Source of the DNA: Rosa chinensis
Taxonomy: Eukaryota > Streptophyta > Magnoliopsida > Rosales > Rosaceae
Length of the DNA: 64,000 nucleotides
Assembly (NCBI RefSeq): GCF_002994745.2
Contig: NC_037091.1
Location: forward strand, 6,224,001 to 6,288,000
Direction of reading: 5' to 3'
Shown piece after piece: positions 36,346-47,719 of the stretch. The stretch's first letter is position 1, and each line of letters begins with the position of its first letter. The position numbers were made by a program, and so were the translations under genes. The notes below the pieces were generated by a model. The model was not told the origin of the DNA, ran no database searches, and was given only the letters and a program-made list of their open reading frames with translations.

Positions 36346-37250
36346 AATCACGAAATCCTTTTACTAACTTCCTATTATTAAGCTGCATATCACGCGAAGT
36401 GATTTAGTACGTTAATAACACACACTTACATTAATGTTAAGAAAACGGATCAAGATTTAATCTCATACATCTACTACTCTACTGAAGTTTCTAGTAATGG
36501 AATTGAGATATCCCGGAAGGACTTCGACTCGAGCTATCCTCGAACTTCATCACTAAGCTAATAGCTGGTCAATTTTCAAAGGTCAAGAGTTGACAAGTCT
36601 ACTATGCAAAACTAGTTTTTTTCCATAGAAATATTTGTGCATTTGCATTAGTGGAGGAGGACACGACATTCCGAAGTCTACCAACATAAGAACTCTATTT
36701 GTAATTCGCTTGTGGAACTCAAATGCCAGGAACATGTATATGGATTGGACATGGAGAAACTAGAGACATGTAGTATCGATCCTATCTGATCGATTCAAAC
36801 GATAATAAATTGAAGATAATCCATAACACCTCCCAGATTGTAGGACGTGTATTACCATTTGATCACACACAGAATTCACCGAAAACTTATCAACTAAAAC
36901 TAACGCCCATATATTTCTTGGTCAATTCCAATGCTCATCGGTCTCTTTGGGTCGTTAATCAAACACTTTTAAAGTTATTCATACTTATCTCAATTGGTTC
37001 CAATTAAGCTTCTAGGGGACCGAGCTCTGATCTTGGTCGAACATACTCATCTCTATGCATACTTTTCTAGCCATGACTATCAATAGTAAAATTAAATATA
37101 TGGTTGATGTAAGGTAGGTCTAAGTGTATTTTACTGTTGTTAAACAGGAAGCTAACCAAAAAAACTATTAATTGGCACAAATAATATTGTCCCCGATTTA
37201 TAAATTAAAAGGCATGTTTTGTTATGGTAGTGCGTTGAAATTAGCAGGAC
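36346..37250. other. Intergenic DNA without recognised genes
   Basis: Short open frames only (for example 36810-37007), with no family match or splice context. No element ends are seen. Confidence 0.35.
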
Positions 37251-37253
37251 TAA

Positions 37254-37560
37254 GGGCATCTCCAACAGACTATCTATTTCAACAAAAAGTTAAAAATTTG
37301 GCTAATTTGAGATAGTTTAGCACTCCATGGCAGCAGAATACTATATGAAAGTCAAATTTGATTTTTGCTAAAATCTCTAGCTCAATTTAGCTAGGGAGGA
37401 GAGAGAAAATAACAAAAAGCTAAATACTTCACGTTCATTTTTTTTTTTTGGTGTTTAGCTAACACTGTTGGAGCAAAAGCTAGAAATTTACTAAAACTAA
37501 ATGTAACTTTTAGATGAGTTAGCTAAATTAAAAGAATAACTTTTATTATTGAAGATGCTC
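37254..37560. mobile_element. MITE with GGGCATCTCCAACAG-type ends (hAT-like)
   Basis: The left end is GGGCATCTCCAACAGAC and the right end, inverted, is GAGCATCTTCAATAA. This terminal motif is widespread in plant hAT MITEs. The size is about 307 bp, with imperfect TIRs and a non-coding interior. Confidence 0.55.
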
Positions 37561-37899
37561 ATTAGATCCTTAAACCCTAAATTTCATTAGGACTAAAAAA
37601 AGATCACAAAAAACATGTATTACATGCTTTAGTAGTCCTACATTCATCACTTTCTCTATCACTACCCAATTTTTCTTTTCTAAACTTTTATTTTTAGCCA
37701 TGATATATAATTATATATGTATGGCATGTATGTGATATTCCTAGATTACTTAAGAAAATGTGTTTTTTGTCAAATTTTACTATGCTCCTTTTGTCCCTAA
37801 TTTTATTATGCTTCTCATTGAGGATTCTAAATTTGTAACTGATTCCATTCTTTTTTTTGTTTTATTATGCTGCCCTCAAGTCCTGATCTTTAATGAAAC

Positions 37900-39020
37900 T
37901 CCGAAATACATGGGGGGAGACATTGTGCATAAACCCCAAAAATACAATAAGCATCGAGAAAACGTCCCAAGATAATAACAGGAGTCTCCACTTAACATAT
38001 GTATTCTAACAAGCACCAATTAGCGAAAAGTACACTACTGGCAACTCTATTCTCTTTACAATTGTGGTGACATGTACACCAGAAAAATATTGTTTATGCG
38101 GAGCCATAATTTACTAATACTATCAGCTTTCCCATTATGTTGCCACCAGAAAAATAATCCGGTAGTACTTAGTTTCATCATGCTACTGAGAGGTTGCGAT
38201 CATTTGATGAAGCAAGGAACTCGCCACCTAACCAGAGCAGACCATGTGCATAAGGTGCGCAGTCCGAGACAAAGCCCACGTTGCTCTACCAGAATAAGGT
38301 AGAGACTTATTGCCAGCATAAAGCCACTTCCTACAAACAAATAACAATAAAATTAAACATAAAAATTAAAAACATGACCAAAATGGCCCATTAACCAAAT
38401 CGGGTCACAAGGCAAAGCCCAAACCTAGAAAGCCAAGGAAGCCAAGGTCCAGCCCTCAAGCCCAGCCCAAGTTTGCAACTGCACCATCACACCACCACAC
38501 CCACCACCGAAATGGGCCTCCACCATTGGCACGCCATCGCCTCCATCGGTCAGTCAAGGCCACCCTCCAACACGACAATTCTAAACTTGGTCTCCATCAC
38601 CAACCAAGGCGTTAATCCAGACCGGAATTCCACTCCAAACAGATGGCCAGCCAGCTGCCACACATCACCAGCCTTTCTCCTACCTATGGTGGCTCCTCAA
38701 CCAAACCCACCACACCGACGTAGATCCGTCTCACTCTGATCCAACCCCACAACCATTAAGCCAGCCCAGGTACAGTGACCCCCTTCAACTGAGAAAGACG
38801 AGACAAAAAAACTTCCCTACCCCGGCCTCCAAGCATCAGGCCAACCGAAAACTACCCGTCCGACCTCACACACCATGCGCTAGCGAGGCCAGCAGCCAGT
38901 GGCAGCATCGAGGGGCAGCTGGACCGGTCAAAATACAAACCACGGCGTTCTCTCTAGGTTTTCTCTCTTTAAGGTTCTCTTTCTATATAGTTAGGAATAC
39001 ATGAGGGGACATTGTGCCTG
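37900..39020. mobile_element. GC-rich retroposon-like insertion flanked by near-identical direct repeats
   Basis: AATACATGGGGGGAGACATT (about 37907) recurs in altered form at about 38994 (AATACATGAGGGGACATT), bracketing about 1.05 kb. The interior from 38340 to 38960 is GC-rich and proline/histidine-rich in translation. The flanking repeats could be a long target duplication, but no poly(A) tract is clear. The block at 54420-55130 has a similar composition. Confidence 0.35.
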
Positions 39021-39112
39021 ATTCCATTCTTAAATACGAAGAAAATTTCATGTCGCATATATATTTAAACCCATACAACCTGACTCCATAAATGTATAGG
39101 AAATATATATAC

Positions 39113-39785
39113 AGGGCCCTTCTAGTGAGTAGTGAGGGATCTCTTTTTTTGGCCATTTTAAGGGATGTCTCATTAGACCCACTTTTTAATCACATATATG
39201 CATCTTATTCGTTCAGTTTTTAGATATATATGAGTAGATCACCTTTACAAATTTTCAGCGAAATTGATAATCATTAGGGCATTCATAATTGCATTTTACA
39301 ATTATAAATATGAACGGTTCAGGTTTGACAGATTCGGTTCATCCATTGATTTAATCGAGTTCGATGCCTTAATGTTCATCAATTTGGCTAAAAAATTTGC
39401 ATAAGTGATCTATACATTTGAACAAAAAACTGAACGATCGAGATGCCGTAATGATATCAAAAAGTGGGACTATCCTCAAAATGGACAAAAAAGGGGATCC
39501 CCTAATGGAAGGGTGTGTGTGTTTATATAGGCCCTAATGTATAGATCACTTCTACAAATTTTCAGCCAAATCGATGATCATTAAGGTATCGAACTAGATT
39601 AAGTCAATAAACGAACCGAATCTGTCCAACCTGAACCGTTCGTGTTCATAATCGTAAATCGCAGTTTTGAATGCCTTAAAGATTATCAATTTGGATGAAA
39701 ATTTGCAAAGATGATTTACTCATACATACTTAAAAACTAAATGGTCGAGATGTTGATAAACGATCGAAAAGTGGGTCTATCAAGG
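39113..39785. repeat. Nested inverted repeats (MITE-like)
   Basis: The segment beginning GGGCCCTTCTAGTGAG (39115) is matched in inverted orientation by sequence ending near 39530 (GGAAGGGTGTGTG...TAGGCCC). Blocks containing AAATTTTCAGC, CGGTTCAGG/CCTGAACCG and AAAAGTGGG recur in both orientations up to 39785. This looks like one or two related foldback elements side by side. There is no coding capacity. Confidence 0.5.
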
Positions 39786-39834
39786 AAATTCTTAGATATT
39801 AATATATAAGAACCTCCTTAGCAGAGACTGACTG

Positions 39835-39885
<51 letters not shown>

Positions 39886-39886
39886 G

Positions 39887-40620
39887 GGGTAAAATCCTCA
39901 TATAGTATCCGAATTATTAAGAAATGCACTTTTTAGTACCTATAAATTTTCAGGGAGTCCAGTGGTACCTGTAATATCCGTCTGTTAGCCCTTATAGTAC
40001 CTCCGTCCATTAATCCGTTAAAAAAGGCTACGTGGCGGTCATGTGACACTCATGTGAGTAAAATAGTAAGGGTAAAATAGTTTTTTAATTCATAATTAGA
40101 ATTATAGAATTTAATATATTGAATATCTATAATTAAAAAACATTTTGACACATAAAAAAAAAGATAAATAATACCCAATTTATTCTTCACTGAATCACTG
40201 TTATCGGGATACTTGAGTCAATTAATTTAAGTACTTTTATTTTTGTTTTATTTTTGTTTTTTTTTTATGAAAATTTAATATATACTAATTTGGAGATAAT
40301 TTTTTTCTCGAACAATTAATAGGATTAATCAATAGAGATAATAGAGATGGTAAGCAAATGTAGATATTCACTAAATTCAAGTCTAGGTCTTTCTTTTAAC
40401 CTAGTCTAATTTATTTTAATTTAGTTTAATCAAAAATTTATAAAAGAAATATGAAAAATAGGTGTTTTACGATTTTACCCATACTTTAACGGAATAATTG
40501 ACGGAAGTACTAAAATGGCTAACGGAGGGATAATATAGGTACCACTAGACTCCCTAAAAATTTGTAGGTACCAAAAAGTGCATTTCGTAATAATTCAGGT
40601 ATCATATAAAGATTTTACCC
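39887..40620. mobile_element. Mutator-like MITE with about 180-bp TIRs inserted in a (TG)n tract
   Basis: The left end, GGGTAAAATCCTCATATAG, and the inverted right end, GGGTAAAATCTTTATATGA, stay similar for about 180 bp (blocks AAATGCACTTTTT, GTGGTACCT, CCGTTAGCC). The total is 734 bp. (GT)n runs lie on both sides (39853-39883 and 40623-40640), so the target duplication is hidden inside the microsatellite. There is no ORF. An unoccupied copy of the site is at 40679-40800. Confidence 0.75.
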
Positions 40621-40678
40621 TCTGTGTGTGTGTGTGTGTGAATGGCAATTTAATCTTCTAGTAGGGCAATCCTGCGAT

Positions 40679-40800
40679 CGATCGAAAAGTGGGTATTTCA
40701 AGGAAATCTTTAGATATTAATATCTAAGAACCTCCTTAGCAGAGAATAACTAATATGTGTGTGTGTGTGAACGGCAATTTGATCGTCTAGTAGGGCAGCC
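40679..40800. repeat. Tandem copy of the MITE insertion site without the MITE
   Basis: CGATCGAAAAGTGGGT...CTCCTTAGCAGAGA...(TG)n...GGCAATTTGATC repeats the sequence at 39761-39852 plus 40621-40672. The second copy has a short (TG)n tract where the first has the 734-bp element, so it acts as an internal empty-site control. Confidence 0.75.
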
Positions 40801-41070
40801 CCGGCTAGGTCCTTTCCGTTCCGTTTTCTGTGGATATATAGCTCTGTCCGATCGTTACTCAGAAAAAATCAATCCATGCTAACCCGGCCAGTTGGGTCCT
40901 TTTTGTTCCGATCATTACTCAAAAAGTCAATTTATACCACGTCCTCCTCTAGCTAGGATATGCATGACATGAATATTGATAGGACCTGTATTATTTATAC
41001 ATGCAGGAGCATCTATAAATACTATGTTGTCTTTCCTAACTTCTAATCCACTCCAAATTAATCATTCACA

Positions 41071-41096
41071 AAACTCTCTCTCTCTCTCTCTCTCTC
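41071..41096 (+). repeat. (CT)n microsatellite in 5' UTR
   Basis: A CT run just upstream of the ATG at 41113. CT-rich tracts are common in plant 5' UTRs near transcription starts. A TATAAATAC box is at about 41013. Confidence 0.75.
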
Positions 41097-41112
41097 GACA
41101 CACAAATACAAA

Positions 41113-41382
41113 ATGAAATCTAGCAGAATGAACCATCTTCTGAAGATTGCTGAAATGGTCCTCATTATCAACTTTATATTTAGCTCATCAAACAATGCTA
41201 CTACTCCGGCAATGGCTAGGCCTTTAACCCATCATGAAAAGCCGGCATTAGCGAAAGGCTTCAAGCTGATCGAGATCGATAGAGCACCATTGCCACCTAC
41301 CGGGCCTTCAAGATGCACCAACATTCCTGGCCACAACAAGCACAAGGATGTAAATTGTCCTAGTTCGACCTTGCGTCCTTGA
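41113..41382 (+). CDS. Small secreted peptide precursor with PPTGPS-CTNIPG core
   Basis: An 89-residue single-exon precursor. Residues about 8-35 form a hydrophobic segment (I-A-E-M-V-L-I-I-N-F-I-F) consistent with a signal peptide ending near A-M-A. The C-terminal part holds L-P-P-T-G-P-S-R-C-T-N-I-P-G and a second Cys (D-V-N-C-P) about 14 residues later, suggesting one disulphide. A TATAAATAC box lies about 100 bp upstream, followed by a CT-rich leader. The gene at 44424-44741 on the other strand encodes the same core (P-P-T-G-S-S-Q-C-T-Y-I-P-G), so the two are likely paralogues. The motif looks like that of an apoplastic or signalling peptide family, but I cannot assign a known name. The CDS is complete and probably expressed. 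Confidence 0.7.
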   Translation: MKSSRMNHLLKIAEMVLIINFIFSSSNNATTPAMARPLTHHEKPALAKGFKLIEIDRAPLPPTGPSRCTNIPGHNKHKDVNCPSSTLRP

Positions 41383-41389
41383 AACATCC

Positions 41390-44300
41390 GTAATGCTCTC
41401 TTATCAGATATGTGAAATTGTTATGTTTCAGAGCCACATATGGGGCTCAAGTGACTACAGAGCCACAAGTAAGGGTTGAATAAATTCTATTAGATTCATG
41501 TATAGTTCTAAAACAATAAGTTGATATATAAATTGATCATGTACAATTCTAAAACAAGTTGATAAGTCTTGTACCATTTTATTATCTTTACCTTCTCCAA
41601 AATATCATGTTTAGATTATTTGCCATTCCCGCACTCTTGTAATTACGCTCTCAGAAATACTAGTATTATGTACTGTTCGGTGCAAGGTTTTCACGCGTCT
41701 TTTTTTTCTTCTTCATCTTTTAGTCCACATTTCAGACTTTTGACGATGGCAATATAGGTCAACAGTTGACAAGTATATGTGAGCAAAATCCATGTTTGTT
41801 CAAGTAAGTAAATAATGTTCCTAGTGCTGGCAATTCATTCACCATTTTCATTCCCTTCTTAGCTATCCAAGTAACCTAAATAACCTTCTTGACATGCACA
41901 AGAACTCTAAAGTAATGCAAATAGCCATTTAATTAAGGATCATTTAACGGAGAACTAATAACTAATTAATACTACATGTGAGTTACTTACTCAAAATTAA
42001 TCATGAAGTTTCAGTCAAATTCCGAAGGCTTAGTCTGAGGTAGAGAACCTGCCAATATCACAACACGGGACTTCAAGGAGTGGACCGCCGATGGTCTTCA
42101 CTCCTGTGATGTCTAAGTTTGAGAAAAATTAATATTGGCCGATTAGGTCTCTTTGGGTATTAAGGAGAGTGCGCCTTGTATAGGAAGAGATTGAGTGCTT
42201 CGCTCTCTGTGGGATTAATGTATCCTAGTTGTCTTAAGCTTAACTTTAAGAATTTTGAAAACTCTAGACCAGAAAAGGAGCTACACGTGTCGAAACCTGG
42301 ATGAAAGAGTAGAATAACTAGTTTCAACACCATATGATTATAAATTGAGTTAATCAAGCTTTGTGTAGTAAACTGCAACCATTTTGTAAAATTACGAATT
42401 ATCAATACCAGTCAATTCTCTCTTTTGCTTCGTCTTCTTCATCACTTCAGGGTTTTCTCTTCTGCAATTGTTGCTTAGTTTTCAAGCTTTTAGTACCATG
42501 ACTGTGAATTTTAACACTTACAACGAGCATCTTCTTAGCTAGATCTCACCATGTAAGGCGTTGTCTACCTTAACAGGGGTACGGTGTAGCTATTTCTACT
42601 TGGTGATAATACCATATGGCCATCTCATGAGCTATAGAAACAACTATAGTTCGTTGGATAAAATTATATGTTTATAATGACAAAAGAAACGAAAAGAAAA
42701 CAAGGTTGAAAGATAATTTGCAAAAATTAGGAATACCTAAAATATAACTTATTTTGATTATAAGAAGATACGTTTCAAATGAAGTAACTACAATTTTCTC
42801 AACGTGAATAATTTAACTAGAAAAAGCCTCTACTCTTAGTTGAGGTGACAAATGGTTGACTTTATTTTATTAATTTCTAGCGTGAATGTTAGGCAGCAGT
42901 GAAATTGTTCCACTTTCAAACTCTAAACTAATCGTTGAAATTTCATAAGTTTTGACTAATTTCAAGACAGAAAGTATGTCTTTGATAATCTTCGGTGTAG
43001 GGAATTGGGGAAACAAGCATTTGGATGCTTGCATTAGGTTACATACCTTGGTCAATTTGCAAACATGGTAACACGTTTTAAATCCCACAATTTTCCTCAT
43101 AAAATATCCACATGCATGAATAACATGAAACAATTAAACAGACAATCACTAATGCATGCGCCTTTGCACATCAATATTTTAGATTCCAATGAATAGCAGC
43201 ATGGCGCACATTAAAATTGGTAAATAAAAACCAAGCTAGAATCAATTTAAAACAATTATAATGCTCCATGTTCTCGACTCTTGGGGATTATATTTTAGCT
43301 GCGAATATCATGCCTGTTTTTCAAAGACAACTTTTAGTTGTTTAATGAGTAAAAATCTTCAAACCTATACACATGCTGTATATATTATCTTCAAACCTAT
43401 ACACATCCTGTATATATTATTCAGTGCAGATCTTTTAGATCCTGGTTAGCTTAATTAAATTAGAGCATGTGTGTCTTTCTGTCATCAAAGTAGTAATTAG
43501 CATAACCCGTAGATGTTTTTGTTTGTGCGTGTTTAATTATCTATAATGATCATTGTACATATTGCTAAACTTTTTGCTTCACTAACCCTTGGGTTTATTC
43601 TTTTCTATGGTTAACCAACTTTCTTAGGCACCCTCCTCCATTAATCGTGTTAATTAGTAACTCTCACCTCTAAAAGTTAGATTATACGATTAACTATAGC
43701 TTCGGTCAAAGAAAAGCTGCCGATTGCCGAACATGGTCAGCTTGATACCGTGCACGGGTTTCTTTCTCTTGGCCAAACCTCCAACTTTTCTTATTACTAT
43801 ACTAACTTGTTCCATTTAGGTGACCTTTTCTTCTTACTGTATCCCCTAGTCCACAGACTTTGCTAATAGCAAAGCATGATACTCAAAATGGCAGCTTTGT
43901 AGTGAGCATTTACCCTCAAGTTTACAATTCTAGCTAAAGTTCGGATTTCTCGTCTCAATAGTCTTTTAGTAAGAACAAGAACTTTTTTTTTTTTTTTTGG
44001 AATGTAAGAACAAGAAGGAACATTAGAAAGAGAGGAAAAAAAAAAACCACGCATGAATGAACCACAATGCCTTAAATCGTCTAAGTACACTAGCTAATTC
44101 GTCAGGCCATAACAGAGAGGGTATTCAAATATAAGCTAGTATTGTCGAAATTAACAGAAGGGCCACTCTCTTACATGAATGAACAAATTTATATATATAT
44201 AGATATGAAATGAAAGGAGTACATAATTAGATGTACAAATTGCTTGTATAATTTTTACAAGAAGGGAAAAAGAGAAAACCCCATTGAGCTATAGGCTCAT

Positions 44301-44410
44301 GTGTAATGACCTCTAATTAGCTCGCATGTCGTTATTCATCTGAATTCAATCAGCAAAATCAACAGGAAACTTATGCTTCAAGTGCCCAAAAGTTTCATGC
44401 ACTCCCTGGT
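41390..44410. other. 3-kb intergenic region between the two peptide genes
   Basis: Short open frames only (for example 42160-42405 minus and 42870-43133 minus), with no recognisable domain. A tandem duplication occurs at 43360-43420 (TATACACATCCTGTATATATTATCTTCAAACC-type unit, two copies). I see no element termini. Confidence 0.4.
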
Positions 44411-44423
44411 GTATGATCTGATG

Positions 44424-44741
44424 TCAATATTTCTGATTGGTAGCCACACCAAATGGAGCCATTAAACGAGGATAAGCAGAAGCATGATGATGAGGCCGGC
44501 CATGTCCTCCTGCATAGTTCTTCACTTTGAGAGGGCAACCAGATCCGCCTGTACCGGGTATGTAGGTGCATTGAGAGGATCCAGTTGGTGGGGTCTCACC
44601 TCTAGGAAGAGACTGTAAGCTTATCAGTTCTCGCTTCATTAGCATTCCATCATTATAGAGTACTCTACTAGCTCTGTTGGGTTGTACATGTAGAATGCAC
44701 AGAAGCAGCAGCACAGCCAAAGCAGTATTGACAAGCCCCAT
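44424..44741 (-). CDS. Small secreted peptide precursor with PPTGSS-CTYIPG core
   Basis: A 105-residue single-exon precursor. The N-terminus M-G-L-V-N-T-A-L-A-V-L-L-L-L-C-I-L is a clear signal peptide, likely cleaved near residue 25. The core T-P-P-T-G-S-S-Q-C-T-Y-I-P-G is followed by G-S-G-C-P-L, giving two cysteines ten residues apart. A His-rich tail (G-R-P-H-H-H-A-S-A-Y-P) follows, absent from the 41.1-kb paralogue. A TATAAATACC box (plus-strand complement at about 44790-44800) sits about 55 bp upstream of the ATG. It likely acts outside the cell. I do not recognise the family name; the shared core and the two-Cys spacing are the supported facts. Confidence 0.72.
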   Translation of the reverse strand: MGLVNTALAVLLLLCILHVQPNRASRVLYNDGMLMKRELISLQSLPRGETPPTGSSQCTYIPGTGGSGCPLKVKNYAGGHGRPHHHASAYPRLMAPFGVATNQKY

Positions 44742-44801
44742 TAGCTTTGTATAGGAAGAATGATAACTTCATGAGGGAAATAATGATGGTATTTATAGCT
44801 G

Positions 44802-45600
44802 AACCCTTTGAGGAACTTTGTTACTGTTGTATTAGTTTGGAGGATTTTGACTGTTGACTACCGGGTTTTAAAAATCTTCTTAAACAGATAATGGCCTATA
44901 GATTAAAGCTTGACATAATTGAATAGGTCATAAGCAACTTAGCAACAAGACGAATTTGAACTTGAATCCCAAGATCCACCTTCTTCATACTTTCATAGGT
45001 ATTGTGTTTGTATATTGATAATTGTGAGACAACTTTACGTGTCTTATGGGGATGAGATTTTTGTTTCTTTCCCTTCTCACATTCAACGAAAAGATGCGTA
45101 TAAACTAGTAGGGAAAGTTCCTTGTAATCGGATTATTAGGCATAAAGTTTATATTCCATTAGTCACACATATGGTACGTACATGAAACATAAGAGTCATC
45201 CTCGATCGAGTCACCTATTACGATTGCCAATTCAATTCCAAACAAGATCGACTTGTCTATTGTTGTTGGTTACTAACAGGATCCGATCGGGTACGATCGA
45301 CGTGAGAATATAAAGACCGTTTCTCTGCCTCTTTACTCACATAAGCAAACAGGAACTAGGAAACAAAATGAGCCCAAAAATAAAACAAACAAATATATAT
45401 TTAAAAAAAATATTGTGTCAAACTCCCTTTTTTAGTGGTAGCAGATGGTATCCTCCTGTATATGCTAAAATAATATGAACAAACTAAAGATTGTAACTTC
45501 ATAATAATATTCCGAATTTCAAATTTCAAGTTGAAGACTATAATCCATAATAATAGAGTAACTTCATCATGTGGAGAACCCCAAGTTCTGTGTCACATAT
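44802..45600. other. Intergenic DNA, no gene seen
   Basis: AT-rich sequence upstream of the secreted-peptide gene; nothing recognisable up to the hairpin array. Confidence 0.4.
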
Positions 45601-45622
45601 AAATGACGTAGTCATAAAGAGA

Positions 45623-47715
45623 AGGGACTTCAGGCCCTCATATAATTGGAGATCCAAGAAACTTGAGGTTTCAATTTTTTTTTCAATTTATAACAACCTC
45701 TTAAGGAACATCAGGTTCCTAGATAATTGGATTAAGAAACATTTAGTTTCAATGAGAACTCAAGAGGTTACAATAAATCTATGGAGTAGAACAATAGTGC
45801 TTTCAAGTTGCTTATTGTAAGCAAAAGACATCAGGAATGTGTGATGATCTCAATGTTCTTATTAGTCAATGAAATTTAATTTGACTAGTGCCATTTTGAA
45901 AATGGCTTGATAAACATCCACCATATAGTGTACCATAGGTGACACACGCCCAATTTTTAATTTCCTCACATGTGTGGCTGTGAGGGTAGTATTTACCTTG
46001 ACTCCTGATTTCTCTCTTGCCATGATCCACTTCTGGTGGCATTTCATGGTGTAGCCATGTCAATTGGCTTTCTTGCTATACAATGAGATCCATGAGATGG
46101 GGAGATTATACATCCCTGGTAATATTGGAGGCACAAAATGCAAAGAGACAATAATGTGCGCTCTTCTGGAGCCATAAATCAGATATGTAAGATCTGAGAT
46201 GATTTTTATATTAGCCTCATAAGCATAAGCCTTAATAATATTTTCTGGACACCATGGATAAAATTGCATTACCTGAAAATCACTCAAAACATAAGTTTGA
46301 AGATGACATAAATCAAATTTGCAAGAATTGAACAGTGGATCTCATAGGATATACACGAAGTTTCTAGTTCGTATTATACAGGTAAAACATGATGTTCAAT
46401 TATTGTATTGTTGTTCGATGTAGATTGCTAACATCAAATGCATTTTGAACTTCTGGTCAAAATGATTATTCGAAATATCGAGTTTAAACTTTATGACCAT
46501 AACTTATGAGTAAAGGACTTTAGATGGTCATCTAGTTAGTTTGATCATTGAGAAACTTCAAGTCCTCATGTAATTAAGAATCAAGGAACTACAGGTTCTG
46601 ATCTCTTTTAATTACAAAATCCACGATCACAAATTTGGGGTATACTCATACTCATTCGTCATAAACCAACGGTTAAATATCTGCTTACTTTTAAATTGGT
46701 GTCAATATAATTCCCTCAAAACTTCAGGTTTCAGGTTGACCGAGATTAAAACTCTTTGATAAATTGTCCATATATCCACTCGAAACTTAAGGCTCAAGTT
46801 TGCATAATTAGAACTTCAGGTTCTAAGGTGGAATGCTTTAAGCAGGCATAAAGAAGAATGTATCAATCGACATATGAAAATTTACTCGAAACTTCTAGTT
46901 CGAGTTGACATAAAGTCAAATAAACTATTAATGAATTATATGTGTAACCGAAGGCTTCAGGTTCAAATATTTTTTCTATGAACTGCAAGTTCTAAGATTT
47001 CATAATTTGAACTTCGGGTTCAAATAAATTTGGTGCTCGAAACTTCAGGCTCGAGGTGACTAAAGTGAATCTTCAAGTTCACTTTTAACTAATTTATATT
47101 TTACACTCAAAAACTTCGGGTTTGAGTTTTACTGTTAGAACTTCAAGTTCTGCTATGAAATTTTGAACTTCTGGTTCAAAAATATTACACTCAAAATTCA
47201 TATGTTCGAGGTATAGGACTATTGGTCCGTATGAGTAACAAAAACAATTCTTAATGAAAGAAAAGAAATTAATAGATAGCGAGCAAATAAATAAATTAAT
47301 AATGGAAACTTCTGGTTCCAGTAATGAAGAGAATACACAGAACTTCTGGTCTGGTTCATGAAAATCTTCTATCTGTCTTCAAATTGCACAAGAAATATAG
47401 CAATATTGTCTTCTGGACAAATTCTCTTTATAAAAAAAATATATAGTCAAGAGGCTTCTGGCATTGACTTAGTCTCCATCCTCAAACTACAGCTTCTGGA
47501 GGTGGTTTGAACCCCATTATAGAAAAAACAAATTAGAGGAACTTTAGGCCCTCTTATAATTAGGAATTAAGATGAGTTTATATAACGTTGAGGATCTTCT
47601 TACCCTCGTTAATTGCATAAGTTGTGAGGAACTCCATGTCGTAATTTCTCATTGTATAATTCTGGAGGAACTTCAAGTCCTCATGTAATCGAATCTAGAA
47701 ACATGAAGTTTCGAT
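45623..47715 (-). repeat. Array of more than 20 hairpins with constant loop and covarying stems
   Basis: Imperfect inverted repeats recur, each with a loop near CTTCWGG or CTTCAAG (plus strand) and a different but complementary stem. Examples are CATTTTGA/TCAAAATG at 46441-46464, TTAGAAC/GTTCTAA at 46808-46826, ACTCGAA/TTCGAGT at 46884-46905, ATTTGAAC/GTTCAAAT at 47005-47025, AAAGTGAA/TTCACTTT at 47062-47085, ACTCAAA/TTTGAGT at 47105-47127, TTTTGAAC/GTTCAAAA at 47161-47181 and TGGAA/TTCCA at 47303-47320. Others are at 45623, 45658, 45704, 45736, 46355, 46586, 46980, 47036, 47137, 47406, 47445, 47535 and 47664. The interval 45760-46340 lacks them. In the minus reading the array lies downstream of a copia-type LTR/primer-site junction (48546-48565), that is, in a probable retrotransposon leader. 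Short frames at 45862-46287 (minus) are not recognised. Confidence 0.8.
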
Positions 47716-47719
47716 CAAT

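Noticed and set aside
39853..39883. Telomere-like or functional GT tract
   Set aside because: It is a simple (TG)n microsatellite that also occurs at the neighbouring duplicate site.
46060..46287. Minus-strand frames next to the hairpin array as a retroelement Gag
   Set aside because: No knuckle, protease or other recognisable motif; left unassigned.
45623..47715. CRISPR-like array
   Set aside because: Spacing is irregular, repeats are hairpins with variable stems rather than identical repeats, and the context is plant retrotransposon DNA.
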